Both the position numbers and the translations under genes were made by a program. A stretch of 64,000 nt of DNA, taken from assembly GCA_003712125.1 (NCBI GenBank), contig RHLF01000002.1, forward strand, positions 620,001 through 684,000. The letters are read 5' to 3'. The notes under the pieces are model-generated. The model made no database searches. It saw only the letters and a list, made by a program, of their open reading frames with translations, and was not told where the DNA came from. Position 1 is the stretch's first letter; every line of letters starts with the position of its first letter. The DNA comes from Allomuricauda sp. GTDB taxonomy: Bacteria; Bacteroidota; Bacteroidia; Flavobacteriales; Flavobacteriaceae. Positions 51,146 to 59,774 of this stretch are shown piece by piece.

Positions 51146-52610
51146 ATTTGAAGTTAATCTGGAGCGGTTTGTCCAAATACATGATATCTTTTACCGGGGT
51201 ATGCATTTTAGAACCCGTCACCACTTTTGCCGGCAGTTTTACCTGAAACTGAGCTGATTTGCCCGATGCTCCGGTTATTTCTTGAAGCGCTCTTGCCAAT
51301 AGTGGTTCATTGGGGTCACCTAATATTCCTAAGTTGGTCAAGTCTTCTTCCAAAACAATATCTGGAGCTAAACCATTGGTGTAATCAAAAAACCCATTGG
51401 CATTTTCATTACGACCTACCAATGGTTGTATGGCCCAGCTGTTTTCCGGATTAATTTGGTTTTCCCTTGAAGCACTGTAGATATAGGAGTTATCCTCGTC
51501 ATCAACTAGGGTTATTGAAAATTCATTCTTACCCCTCGTTGTTTCGCCAATGTGAATGACATCAACATAGGGGTCCAGCCCATTCATGACCAATTCGCTG
51601 GCCGAAGCTGAACTGTTGGTGGCCAAGACATAAACCTTGTTTAGATTCAGTGAGTTCAAAGGTGCGCCATTAACGGTGCTGGCAAAATAATCTTCCAACT
51701 GTTCTGAAGTCAATTGCCCTTGAATTTTGCTGTTCCAACGTTGCCGAATGTATAGGTCATTGGTATTGGTGCCGTAGACCATACTGGATAGTAATCTTGA
51801 ACTATTTACCGAACCACCGGGGTTGTAGCGCATATCCAAAACGAGTTCGGTCGCCCCATCGGCCACAAATTGTCCAAAGGCATTATTGAGTTCATCATTA
51901 AAATCACGCGTAAATCCATTGTACATTAAATAGGCAACTTTGGTACCACTAACATCAAGGGTGGTGGCCACTAAAATGGGATTTTCAACCAACCCTTCAA
52001 ACTTGGTCAGTGAAACTTCCTCACCATTGGGTTCAATGGTATTGCCGTTTGCCGAGGCCATGTTCAGTACGTAGGTATCTTCATCACCAAAGAGCAAATC
52101 AATATAATTATTGAGATTCAGGGTTTGACCGTTCACGCCGGTAAATAAATCACCACGCTGAATATTCTTGCCGGCAGCATCAGAGCCTGGTATGATATAA
52201 CGTACATAGCCAAATAGATCGTCGCTATCAGCGAAACGAACCAAACCAAATTCTAAACCATTACTTTTTGATATCCCATTTAAATTGTTCACCAAAGCCG
52301 TATAGTCTTCATTGGAAAAACTAAATCGATCCTCGCTAAACTGAATGCTGTTATAGAATTCCAAAGGATCTGGGGTGGCAGCCAAAAACTGGGTGTATGC
52401 TGCATCGGTTGCAAAACGATTGTCATCCAGGTCTGGAACTTCAGCTTGCCAGAAGTACCAAAGGTTCATCGCTTGCCACATAAAATTTTGGACGACAACA
52501 TCTTCTGATGTTGGGTCAGGGGTTTCCCCATTTTGAATTCCATCATCATCATTGTTACAACTGGTAAATAGGATCGAGAGCCCTACGAAGAGCAAAAGGT
52601 ATTTTTTCAT
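51144..52610 (-). CDS. S41 family C-terminal-processing-type protease lipoprotein
   Basis: A 488-residue lipoprotein: lipobox LFTSC with Cys near residue 18, then an Asn/Asp-rich spacer (NNDDDG). A PDZ-like region spans about 125-200 (GRYIIPGSDAAGKNIQRGDLF-like order, beginning YVRYIIPGSDAAG). The S41 protease domain contains LVLDMRYNPGGSVNSS, the catalytic serine in TNSSASASELVMNGL and the lysine in GETTRGKNEF. It sits in the envelope and may trim or degrade secreted proteins. It is divergent from the ECF module 2, from which it is separated by 193 bases. Confidence 0.9.
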   Translation of the reverse strand: MKKYLLLFVGLSILFTSCNNDDDGIQNGETPDPTSEDVVVQNFMWQAMNLWYFWQAEVPDLDDNRFATDAAYTQFLAATPDPLEFYNSIQFSEDRFSFSNEDYTALVNNLNGISKSNGLEFGLVRFADSDDLFGYVRYIIPGSDAAGKNIQRGDLFTGVNGQTLNLNNYIDLLFGDEDTYVLNMASANGNTIEPNGEEVSLTKFEGLVENPILVATTLDVSGTKVAYLMYNGFTRDFNDELNNAFGQFVADGATELVLDMRYNPGGSVNSSRLLSSMVYGTNTNDLYIRQRWNSKIQGQLTSEQLEDYFASTVNGAPLNSLNLNKVYVLATNSSASASELVMNGLDPYVDVIHIGETTRGKNEFSITLVDDEDNSYIYSASRENQINPENSWAIQPLVGRNENANGFFDYTNGLAPDIVLEEDLTNLGILGDPNEPLLARALQEITGASGKSAQFQVKLPAKVVTGSKMHTPVKDIMYLDKPLQINFK

Positions 52611-52728
52611 AGCTATTTTTTCTTAGAAGTATCAATTAGTGTTCCAAACTTGTCGGGTGCCTACTTCTATAACAACTTTAGTTTGGAAAACCCTAAAATA
52701 CTTACATTCAAAATAAATTAAAACTTTT

Positions 52729-52754
52729 TGTAACAAATTTCGATATGCTTCGTC
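52729..52754 (+). promoter_or_regulatory. Candidate self-regulated ECF promoter of module 2
   Basis: TGTAAC (52729-52734), 16 bases, CGTC (52751-52754), located 49 bases before the sigma gene. The AAC and CGTC elements at this spacing are typical of ECF-sigma promoters, and ECF operons commonly drive themselves. The housekeeping TAnnTTTG pattern is not seen here. Confidence 0.55.
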
Positions 52755-52803
52755 AGCATATTGTAAACCTGATAGAAAGGTTTTAAAACGACTGAACAAA
52801 ACC

Positions 52804-53313
52804 ATGCAGCAAACAGAGTTTTTAAATGTTGTAATGCCCTTTAAGGACAAACTCTACAGAATGGCAAAACGTTTGCTAGTCTCTAGAGAAGAGGCTGAAG
52901 ATGCAACGCAGGAGGTGTTGATGAAGCTTTGGTCGAAAAATGAGGAAATGGGGAAGCTGAAAAGTGTGGAAGCATTTGCCATGACCATGACAAAGAATTT
53001 TTGTTTGGATCGTTTAAAGTCAAAACAAGCTGGAAACCTGAAGTTGGTTCACAGCAATTATCAAGACGAAAAGACCTCCTTACAGAAGCAATTGGAGGCT
53101 GAGGATAGTGTGGAATGGGTAGGAAAGATTATGGAGGAACTCCCGGAACAACAAAAAATGGTTTTGCAGTTGCGTGATGTTGAAGAATATGATTACGAAG
53201 AAATATCTGAAATGTTGGATATGAAGCCCACCGCAGTTCGAGTTGCCTTGTCAAGAGCCCGAAAAGCGGTACGTGAAAAATTAGTAGAAAAACATAGCTA
53301 TGGAATTGGATAA
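52804..53313 (+). CDS. ECF-type RNA polymerase sigma factor (module 2)
   Basis: A 169-residue sigma factor. Region 2 contains YRMAKRLLVSREEAEDATQ and FAMTMTKNFCLDRLKSKQ. Region 4 contains LPEQQKMVLQLRDVEEYDYE and the helix-turn-helix EISEMLDMKPTAVRVALSRA. It overlaps the next gene by 14 bases. A candidate ECF promoter lies upstream. I infer that it controls its own operon, including the three DUF4252 genes. Confidence 0.94.
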   Translation: MQQTEFLNVVMPFKDKLYRMAKRLLVSREEAEDATQEVLMKLWSKNEEMGKLKSVEAFAMTMTKNFCLDRLKSKQAGNLKLVHSNYQDEKTSLQKQLEAEDSVEWVGKIMEELPEQQKMVLQLRDVEEYDYEEISEMLDMKPTAVRVALSRARKAVREKLVEKHSYGIG

Positions 53314-53737
53314 AAACATAGAAAACTTATTGGAAAGGTACTTTGATGCCACCACTACGGTAGCCGAAGAAAATGAACTCAAGCAGTATTTCACTTCAAG
53401 TGAGGTTGCACCCCATTTGGAACAATACAGGCCTTTGTTCGGATACTTTTCCAACGCCAAAAAAGAAAGGTACACCAAGCAGGTTCCATTAACCCCTAGA
53501 AAGAGACGTAACTACAGATGGATTTCCGTTGCAGCAGTGGCAGTTTTGACCTTTGGCATTTATTTTGGTTCGAATGGTTATCAGACGTACCAAGAACAAA
53601 AACAGGCTGAATATGCCTATCAAGAGACTAAAAAGGCATTGAACCTGTTGGCCGAAAACTTTGGTAAGGGCACTGAGAAAGTGGCGTATTTACAAGAGTT
53701 TGAAGCCGCAAAAAGCAAAATTTATAACGAAAATTAA
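53300..53737 (+). CDS. Small membrane protein, probable anti-sigma factor of module 2
   Basis: A 145-residue protein. The N-terminal part begins MELDKNIENLLERYFDATTTVAEENELKQYF, a short helical segment common in Bacteroidota anti-sigma proteins. A membrane helix follows at about 72-90 (WISVAAVAVLTFGIYFG). The C-terminal 55 residues are helical and periplasmic (ETKKALNLLAENFGKG). The overlap with the sigma gene and the one-spanning topology support the anti-sigma role. No zinc motif is visible. Confidence 0.75.
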   Translation: MELDKNIENLLERYFDATTTVAEENELKQYFTSSEVAPHLEQYRPLFGYFSNAKKERYTKQVPLTPRKRRNYRWISVAAVAVLTFGIYFGSNGYQTYQEQKQAEYAYQETKKALNLLAENFGKGTEKVAYLQEFEAAKSKIYNEN

Positions 53738-53739
53738 TT

Positions 53740-54297
53740 ATGATGAAAAAGTATATTCTAGTAGTAGCGGTTGCATTTGTATCCTTTACGGGTTTTTCGC
53801 AATCCTTATTTGACAAGTATGAGGATCTGGATGATGTAACCTCAGTGGTCGTCAATGAAAATATGTTCAGGTTGTTGGCCAAAATGGATATTGATATTGA
53901 TGATCCAGAGGCCAAGGAAGCCATGGATATTATGACCAGTGTTTCCAGTTTAAAGGTCTTCACAACGGATAACAAATCAATTGGAGATGAAATGAAGTCG
54001 TCTGTAGACAAGTATTTGAAGTCTTCAAAATTGAGTGAATTGATGCGCATCAAGGACAAGGATGCCAATGTGAAATTCTATATCAAAGAAGGTCGCGATA
54101 GTGATCATGTAAGTGAATTGTTGATGTTTGTCACAGGAATCAAAGATGTTGAAGTGGATGTAAATGGAAGTGACAGAAAATTTGAGACGGTATTGCTTAC
54201 CTTGACCGGGGATATTGATTTGAACAAAATCAGTTCTTTGACCAATAAAATGAACTTGCCCAAAGAGTTGAACAAGGCCGATAAAAAAGGCAATTAA
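53740..54297 (+). CDS. Exported DUF4252 protein (first of three)
   Basis: A 185-residue protein with a signal peptide (1-21, ending FTGFSQ). The mature part has the DUF4252 pattern: SLFDKYEDLDDVTSVVVNENMF, a central LKVFTTDNKS, YLKSSKLSELMRIKDKDANVKFYI, then LLMFVTG and TVLLTLTGDIDL. Function is unknown; the fold seems to be alpha/beta with strands ending in VxFYI and LTGDI. Two paralogues follow at once. It is probably controlled by the sigma factor of the same operon. Confidence 0.85.
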   Translation: MMKKYILVVAVAFVSFTGFSQSLFDKYEDLDDVTSVVVNENMFRLLAKMDIDIDDPEAKEAMDIMTSVSSLKVFTTDNKSIGDEMKSSVDKYLKSSKLSELMRIKDKDANVKFYIKEGRDSDHVSELLMFVTGIKDVEVDVNGSDRKFETVLLTLTGDIDLNKISSLTNKMNLPKELNKADKKGN

Positions 54298-54307
54298 GCT
54301 TAGGACA

Positions 54308-54835
54308 ATGAAGAAGTTTATTTTTTCACTTTTAACAGTATTAATGGCATCGGCGGGTTTTTCACAATCCGCCTTTGACAAGTATATGGACTCTGATGAT
54401 GTAGGTGTGGTCGTCATCAACAAAAGCATGTTGGGCATCGTCGCCGAAATGTCGGATGCGAATAACAAGGAGGCCAAAGATTTCATCGATATGGCAAAAA
54501 AGATTGATGAAATCAAGGTGTTTGTTTCAAACAATGCTGAAGCCACAGCAGATATGAGGTCAACGCTCAAGGGTCACCTTAAAAAATCATCGATGGAGGA
54601 ATTGATGAAAGTGAAGGATGGTGATGCCAGTGTTAACTTTTATATCAAGAGCTCAAACAACGATGAAGTCGTAAATGAGTTTTTGATGTTTGTTTCCGGA
54701 ATGGATGACAATAACAAAAATTTTGAGACGGTAGTTGTAACAATGTCAGGAGAAATAGAACTAAGTAAGGTAGGAGCTCTTGTCAATAAATTAAATTTAC
54801 CGGACCATATGCACAAGGCACACAAAAAGAAATAA
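54308..54835 (+). CDS. Exported DUF4252 protein (second of three)
   Basis: A 175-residue paralogue of the preceding protein: signal (1-20, ending SAGFSQ), then SAFDKYMDSDDVGVVVINKSML, IKVFVSNNAEA, MEELMKVKDGDASVNFYI and VVTMSGEIELSKVGALV. Alignment by eye with its neighbour covers the whole length, with a shorter loop before FETV. The gap to the previous stop is 10 bases. Tandem duplication is the simplest origin. Confidence 0.85.
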   Translation: MKKFIFSLLTVLMASAGFSQSAFDKYMDSDDVGVVVINKSMLGIVAEMSDANNKEAKDFIDMAKKIDEIKVFVSNNAEATADMRSTLKGHLKKSSMEELMKVKDGDASVNFYIKSSNNDEVVNEFLMFVSGMDDNNKNFETVVVTMSGEIELSKVGALVNKLNLPDHMHKAHKKK

Positions 54836-54866
54836 AGCAACAATCAAATCAATCAAAAACAGAACT

Positions 54867-55406
54867 ATGAAACATATAATCAAGTTTATTGGACTAGCAG
54901 TGGTAGTACTGGTTAGTTCCTGTGCTTCGCAACAAAGTTTACAAGAGTATTACGTTGACAATAAGGAAAACCCCAATTTCATTTCATTGGATATCCCAGC
55001 AAGTATTCTAAAAATGGAAGAGGTGGAGTTGTCCAGTGTTCAAAAAGAAGCAGTGGAATCTTTGAAAAAATTTAACCTGTTGGCTTTCAAGAAAACCAGT
55101 GACAATGCTGCGGATTACAAAATGGAGAAGGCTAGGGTAAAGGAAATTTTAAAGGATGATGAATTTGTTGAGTTGATGAAAATCAATTCTGAATATGGTA
55201 AAGGTGTCATCAAATATATTGGTGATGAAGATGCCATTGACGAGGTTATCATTTATGGCGATAGCAAGGACAAAGGTTTTGCCTTGGTGCGCGTTTTAGG
55301 AAAAGGAATGAACCCGGCCCATATTGTGCAGTTAATGCAGGCCATCCAAAAGTCAGATTATGATGGTGAGGGTTTGGGTGAAATAGGTAAGTTTTTAAAA
55401 GGTTAG
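54867..55406 (+). CDS. DUF4252-like lipoprotein (third of three)
   Basis: A 179-residue protein that differs from the first two in having a lipobox (VVLVSSC, Cys near 19). FISLDIPASIL, LLAFKKTSDNAADYK, DDEFVELMKINSEYGKGVIKYI and VIIYGDSKDKGFALVRVLGKGM follow the DUF4252 order, but divergence is greater. It is anchored in a membrane, most likely the outer one, while its paralogues should be soluble in the periplasm. It ends the operon before a strong terminator. Confidence 0.8.
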   Translation: MKHIIKFIGLAVVVLVSSCASQQSLQEYYVDNKENPNFISLDIPASILKMEEVELSSVQKEAVESLKKFNLLAFKKTSDNAADYKMEKARVKEILKDDEFVELMKINSEYGKGVIKYIGDEDAIDEVIIYGDSKDKGFALVRVLGKGMNPAHIVQLMQAIQKSDYDGEGLGEIGKFLKG

Positions 55407-55426
55407 ACCAATCCAACTAACTTGAG

Positions 55427-55460
55427 ATCCCGTGACATGCTGATGTCACGGGATTTTTTT
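55427..55460 (+). terminator. Rho-independent terminator after the DUF4252 operon
   Basis: A perfect 12-bp stem, ATCCCGTGACAT/ATGTCACGGGAT, with loop GCTG and seven T. Confidence 0.93.
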
Positions 55461-55551
55461 GTTCAAAACTAAAACGAACTTCCATAGTTTGGTGACCTTC
55501 TGGTTATCTTTAGTGTCTTATCTACGGAACACTAATTAAAATCTAAAAATT

Positions 55552-56373
55552 ATGGAACAGGCGCAAGAATGGATCAATTACGGAATTGATCTTGCCAAAG
55601 AATTTGGACCCAAGTTGTTGGTTGCAATTTTAACCTATATCATCGGGTCATGGATCATCAAAAAAATCATGGGGGCATTACGAAAGGTAATGGCAAAAAG
55701 CAAGTATGATGAGTCTTTACAGCGCTTTCTGCTGAATTTATTGTCTTGGGCCCTAAAAGTGGTTTTGATTTTGGTGGTTATTTCACAACTCGGTATCGAT
55801 GTGACCACATTTGCTGCCATAATCGCGGCTGCAGGTTTGGCTGTTGGTCTTGCCCTTCAGGGATCGCTTTCCAATTTTGCTGGTGGGGTGTTAATCATGA
55901 TTTTTAAACCGTATCGCATCGGCGACTTAATTGAGGCCCAAGGCGAATTGGGCGTAGTCAAAGAGATTGAGATTTTCACTACAAAAATGGTCTCCCCAGA
56001 AAACAAGTTGATTATCGTACCCAATGGAGCAATGGCCAATGGGAATATTATCAATTATACCGCAGAAGGCAAAATACGGGTTGATACGGTAGTTGGTGTA
56101 GCATATGAAGAAGATATCAAGGAAGTGAAAGAGGTGCTTATGAGTGTGTTGACTTCAAATCCGAAGGTTTTGAAAGATCCAGCGCCATCGGTAAATGTTT
56201 TAGAGCTCGCCGACAGTTCCGTAAACTTTGCCGTACGGCCCTTTGCCAAACCTGAAGATTACTGGGATGTATATTTTGCTACCTATGAGGGCTGTAAAAA
56301 TGCCCTAGATAAGGCTGGCATTGAAATTCCTTACCCGCACGAGGTGGAGGTTCAAAAAGTGTATAAAAAGTAA
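55552..56373 (+). CDS. Small-conductance mechanosensitive channel (MscS family)
   Basis: A 273-residue inner-membrane channel of standard MscS length. Three N-terminal helices are visible; the third, pore-lining one is AAIIAAAGLAVGLALQGSLSNFAGG (about 88-112) with its Gly/Ala packing pattern. The beta domain follows with PYRIGDLIE and VPNGAMANGNIINYT, then a C-terminal alpha/beta domain. Such channels release solutes on hypo-osmotic shock. It follows the DUF4252 terminator and is convergent with purB, with 15 bases between the stops. Confidence 0.93.
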   Translation: MEQAQEWINYGIDLAKEFGPKLLVAILTYIIGSWIIKKIMGALRKVMAKSKYDESLQRFLLNLLSWALKVVLILVVISQLGIDVTTFAAIIAAAGLAVGLALQGSLSNFAGGVLIMIFKPYRIGDLIEAQGELGVVKEIEIFTTKMVSPENKLIIVPNGAMANGNIINYTAEGKIRVDTVVGVAYEEDIKEVKEVLMSVLTSNPKVLKDPAPSVNVLELADSSVNFAVRPFAKPEDYWDVYFATYEGCKNALDKAGIEIPYPHEVEVQKVYKK

Positions 56374-56388
56374 TTAGGCGCTTTACAA

Positions 56389-57732
56389 CTAGACCCCGGT
56401 ATAATTTGCCGGGGTTATTTTTTTGAGTTCCGCTTTTATAGGATCTGAAACATCAAGGTCTTCGATAAAGGTGGCTATTGATGAGGCAGTTATCTTTTCA
56501 TTTGTTCGGGTAAGATTTTTTAAGGCCTCATAGGGGTTTGGGTATCCTTCGCGACGAAGAATGGTTTGAATCGCCTCAGCAACCACAGCCCAATTGTCCT
56601 CTAAATCAGCTTCGAACCGTTCTCGGTTAAGAACTAATTTACTAAGGCCCTTTAGTGTTGATTTGAAGGCGATAAGGGTGTGTGCAAAGGGTACTCCCAC
56701 ATTGCGCAGCACCGTACTATCGGTTAAATCGCGCTGCAATCGAGAAATTGGAAGCTTTGCCGAAAGGTGTTCGAATAGGGCATTAGCAAGGCCTAAATTA
56801 CCTTCTGAATTCTCAAAATCAATCGGATTTACCTTATGGGGCATGGCTGAAGAGCCTATCTCACCCTTTTTTATTTTTTGTTTGAAGTAATCCATTGAAA
56901 TGTATGACCATAGGTCACGGTTCAGGTCGATCAAAATCGTATTGATGCGTTTCAAACCATCAAATAAGGCACCCATATGATCATAGTGTTCTATCTGAGT
57001 GGTTGGAAAAGAATGATGTAGTCCTAACTTTTCTTGAACAAATTGCTGGCCAAAGGCTTTCCAGTCAATGGCGGGATAGGCAACTTGATGGGCGTTAAAG
57101 TTGCCTGTTGCTCCCCCAAATTTTGCTGCTGACGGAATGTCGTTGAGCAAATCAAATTGCTGTTTAAAACGCTCTACAAACACATCGACTTCTTTTCCCA
57201 AGCGGGTAGGGGATGCCGGTTGGCCATGGGTTCGCGCCAACATGGGTATGGCTTGCCATTCTTCGACCAAGGCTTTCAATTTTTCAAAAACCTCAAAGTA
57301 AGCTGGAACATATACGTCATTCATAGCTTCCTTAATTGAAAGCGGAATGGCAGTGTTGTTAATGTCTTGGGATGTCAATCCGAAATGAATAAATTCCTTG
57401 TGCTTACCAAGCCCTAAAGCGTCAAATTTTTCCTTTATAAAATATTCCACCGCTTTGACATCATGATTGGTTGTCTTTTCGATTTCTTTTACTGTAAGGG
57501 CATCTTTTGAAGAAAACTCGGTATATATTTTTCTTAGCGAATCAAATAGGTTGCTATCAAAATCCTCGAGTTGAGGCAAGGGAATCTCACATAGGGCAAT
57601 AAAGTATTCGATCTCTACTTGAACCCGATATTTGATGAGCGCTTCCTCTGAGAAATAGTTGCCCAGGGATTCGGTCTTATTTCTATAGCGGCCATCGATT
57701 GGAGAGATAGAACTTAAAGGTGTAAGCGACAT
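56389..57732 (-). CDS. purB: Adenylosuccinate lyase
   Basis: Cleaves fumarate from SAICAR and from adenylosuccinate, two steps of purine synthesis. The 447-residue enzyme is of the E. coli-like type: SISPIDGRYRNKTESL at the start, TTNHDVKAVEYFIKEK near 90, RTHGQPASPTRLGKE near 160 with the catalytic histidine, and the fumarase/lyase signature SSAMPHKVNPIDFENSEGN near 285. The ATG at 57732 fits the family; eight in-frame codons upstream do not. A TATCTTTG promoter box overlaps the 3' end of the preceding gene. Confidence 0.96.
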   Translation of the reverse strand: MSLTPLSSISPIDGRYRNKTESLGNYFSEEALIKYRVQVEIEYFIALCEIPLPQLEDFDSNLFDSLRKIYTEFSSKDALTVKEIEKTTNHDVKAVEYFIKEKFDALGLGKHKEFIHFGLTSQDINNTAIPLSIKEAMNDVYVPAYFEVFEKLKALVEEWQAIPMLARTHGQPASPTRLGKEVDVFVERFKQQFDLLNDIPSAAKFGGATGNFNAHQVAYPAIDWKAFGQQFVQEKLGLHHSFPTTQIEHYDHMGALFDGLKRINTILIDLNRDLWSYISMDYFKQKIKKGEIGSSAMPHKVNPIDFENSEGNLGLANALFEHLSAKLPISRLQRDLTDSTVLRNVGVPFAHTLIAFKSTLKGLSKLVLNRERFEADLEDNWAVVAEAIQTILRREGYPNPYEALKNLTRTNEKITASSIATFIEDLDVSDPIKAELKKITPANYTGV

Positions 57733-57753
57733 TAGAGTTGGCTTTAAAAGTTG

Positions 57754-57761
57754 CAAAGATA
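57754..57761 (-). promoter_or_regulatory. Putative -7 box of purB
   Basis: TATCTTTG on the minus strand, 22 bases ahead of the purB ATG and directly after the stop of the upstream gene. No -33 TTG was found at standard distance. Confidence 0.42.
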
Positions 57762-57762
57762 A

Positions 57763-58344
57763 TTAATACCCTAGATCAGTAAGTAGTTTAATTGTTTTCT
57801 TGCCCCGACTTTTGAATCCCGCAGAGCCTTGATGCAATTGCTGTTCAATAACCGACTTTAGTTCGGGGCGTATCCAATCAAAGGATGAACCTAAATAAAA
57901 GAGTGAGGTCATCGCAAACACCTTACTGGCTACTTTATGTTCGCCTATAAGCCAGTCAAAACAAGCCTCGGCAATTTGCTCAAGATGCGCTACAGTAAGC
58001 TGCTGGCGGTATTTAGGGTTTTCTTTTACAAAGTATTGAATTGTCAAAAGCTCACAAATATGTGCCATGGGTCGTATTACAGATTCCGATTTTAGGGAGC
58101 CCAGTCGATTGCAAAAAATTGTGATATGGGGTAATAGCAACGACAAATCTTTTCGCATGACATTATCAAAAACCCAACTACTTTGCCATAAATCGGTATC
58201 GTCTTCTTGAATAACCAGTTGAAGTAGATGTCCAGTCAAATCGATGGATGCTGAGCTCGCAACAATGCCCTTGACCAATTCATCGCGCCTTGCCATTGAA
58301 ATGCGACCGGCACCCAGGATGTTGTTTAGATTCGCTTTGGTCAT
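57763..58344 (-). CDS. Helical-repeat protein of unknown function next to purB
   Basis: A 193-residue, all-helical cytoplasmic protein. WQSSWVFDNVMRKDLSLLLPHI, IRPMAHICELLTIQYF and ASKVFAMTSLFYLGSSFDWIRPELKSVIEQ look like HEAT/ARM-type helix pairs, ending in a basic stretch (KSRGKKTIKLLTDLGY). It shows none of the lyase signatures, although such neighbours of purB are sometimes labelled adenylosuccinate lyase. It lies 9 bases after the sirtuin gene, so the two are probably co-transcribed. I can give no function. Confidence 0.72.
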   Translation of the reverse strand: MTKANLNNILGAGRISMARRDELVKGIVASSASIDLTGHLLQLVIQEDDTDLWQSSWVFDNVMRKDLSLLLPHITIFCNRLGSLKSESVIRPMAHICELLTIQYFVKENPKYRQQLTVAHLEQIAEACFDWLIGEHKVASKVFAMTSLFYLGSSFDWIRPELKSVIEQQLHQGSAGFKSRGKKTIKLLTDLGY

Positions 58345-58353
58345 ATGGATTTA

Positions 58354-59043
58354 CTATTCGAGCAGTTCCGATATCAATCTAGGAACACCATTAGTTGCTG
58401 TTTCTGGGATAATACTAAGGTTTTCGAAAGCCGTACTTGTTACATTTGGCTTGGGATCAATAAAGTATATTGGGGTGCCCTGGGATACATAGTTGATTAA
58501 GCTGGCAGCAGGATAAACCTGCATTGAGGTGCCTATAATAATTAGAATATCGGCCTGGGCAGTAAATTCAATGGCGGGTTGAAGCATGGGTACCATTTCA
58601 CCAAACCAAACAATATGGGGTCGCAGCTGATGGCCCTGAGCATCCAAATCACCCAGAACGAGGTCTTGGGTCCAATCGAGCACGTGATTTTCATCAACGG
58701 TACTGCGTACTTTGAACAGTTCTCCATGCAAATGCAAAACTGATGAACTACCGGCTTGTTCATGTAAGTTGTCTACATTTTGGGTAATGATCGTCACCTT
58801 AAATTTTTCTTCGAGCGCAACCAAGGCTTTGTGGCCCTTGTTGGGTTGAACCTGCAATAATTGCCTACGACGTTGGTTGTAAAACTCGAATACCAGTTCC
58901 GGATTTTTGGCAAAGCCTTGAGGTGAAGCAACTTCCATTACATCATGACCTTCCCAAAGTCCGTTGGCATCGCGAAAGGTTTTGAGGCCACTTTCGGCGC
59001 TCATCCCAGCACCGGTGAGAACAACTACATGCTTCTTTACCAT
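58354..59043 (-). CDS. Sirtuin-type NAD-dependent protein deacylase, cysteine-free
   Basis: A 229-residue sirtuin. It has GAGMSAESGLKTFRD near residue 11, TQNVDNLHEQAG near 88, the catalytic histidine in LHLHGELF near 105, then WFGEMVP and GTSMQVYPAA. The YNQR in FEFYNQRRRQ carries the Tyr-x-x-Arg pair that in SIRT5 and CobB binds acidic acyl groups, so desuccinylation or demalonylation is likely. The whole protein contains no cysteine. The four zinc-binding cysteines are absent, and between FKVRST and LRPHIVWFGE there is only a short cysteine-less loop. It is divergent from the TrmH gene by 35 bases. Confidence 0.92.
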   Translation of the reverse strand: MVKKHVVVLTGAGMSAESGLKTFRDANGLWEGHDVMEVASPQGFAKNPELVFEFYNQRRRQLLQVQPNKGHKALVALEEKFKVTIITQNVDNLHEQAGSSSVLHLHGELFKVRSTVDENHVLDWTQDLVLGDLDAQGHQLRPHIVWFGEMVPMLQPAIEFTAQADILIIIGTSMQVYPAASLINYVSQGTPIYFIDPKPNVTSTAFENLSIIPETATNGVPRLISELLE

Positions 59044-59078
59044 AAGCTAAAAATACCGTTTTTAGTATCTTGTTGCTC

Positions 59079-59732
59079 ATGTTCGATTATGATTTGTTGA
59101 ATTATTTGGAAGGGTACCTTACCGAAAACCGGAAACAACGATTTTTAGAGGTTTTGGCCAATCGGACCAATTTTTTGACGGTGGCGGTCGAAGATGTTTT
59201 TCAATTGCACAATACCAGCGCCGTATTAAGAAGCTGTGATGCTTTTGGTATCCAAACCTTGCATGTGATCGAAGATCGTTTTGGCCAACGTTTGGACAAG
59301 AATATTGCGATGGGTGCTGAACAATGGGTTGATGTCAACCGTTATGCAAAATCAAAGGACTGTATCAAGGCCTTAAAAGATACCGGCTATGAAATTGTAG
59401 CGACGACACCTCATGAAAAATCCCATACGGTGCAAGCTTTTGAATTCAAATCAAAAACAGCCTTGTTTTTTGGAACGGAGCGGGAAGGCCTCAGCGAGGA
59501 GGTCTTGCAAATGGCAGACCGAAGTATACACATCCCCATGCAAGGATTTACAGAAAGTTTGAATATCTCTGTATGTGCTGCCATAGCCATCCGTGACTTA
59601 AAGGAAAAACTAGTGCACTCAAATTATGACTGGCAACTTTCGGAAACCGAGTTGTTGGAAAAAAGGCTGGATTGGACTAAAAAATCAATTAAAGATGTGG
59701 AAGGAATTATCAATCGTTACCGGTCAGATTGA
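59079..59732 (+). CDS. trmH: tRNA (guanosine-2'-O)-methyltransferase, TrmH type
   Basis: A 217-residue SPOUT methyltransferase. The knot-forming SAM site is seen in FFGTEREGLSEEVLQMADRS (about 130-150) and IPMQGFTESLNISVCAAI, which is closest to TrmH (Gm18 of tRNA). The N-terminal motif NTSAVLRSCDAFGIQ is the usual motif 1. Substrate choice between tRNA Gm18 and other targets is by similarity only. The ATG at 59079 is preferred to a TTG three codons upstream. Confidence 0.88.
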   Translation: MFDYDLLNYLEGYLTENRKQRFLEVLANRTNFLTVAVEDVFQLHNTSAVLRSCDAFGIQTLHVIEDRFGQRLDKNIAMGAEQWVDVNRYAKSKDCIKALKDTGYEIVATTPHEKSHTVQAFEFKSKTALFFGTEREGLSEEVLQMADRSIHIPMQGFTESLNISVCAAIAIRDLKEKLVHSNYDWQLSETELLEKRLDWTKKSIKDVEGIINRYRSD

Positions 59733-59774
59733 TGTTTTTTGTACATTTAGAAGGAACCAATAAAAGTAAACAAC

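Noticed and set aside
57763-58344. Annotating the helical-repeat protein as adenylosuccinate lyase
   Set aside because: It has none of the lyase signatures; such a label would come from its position next to purB.
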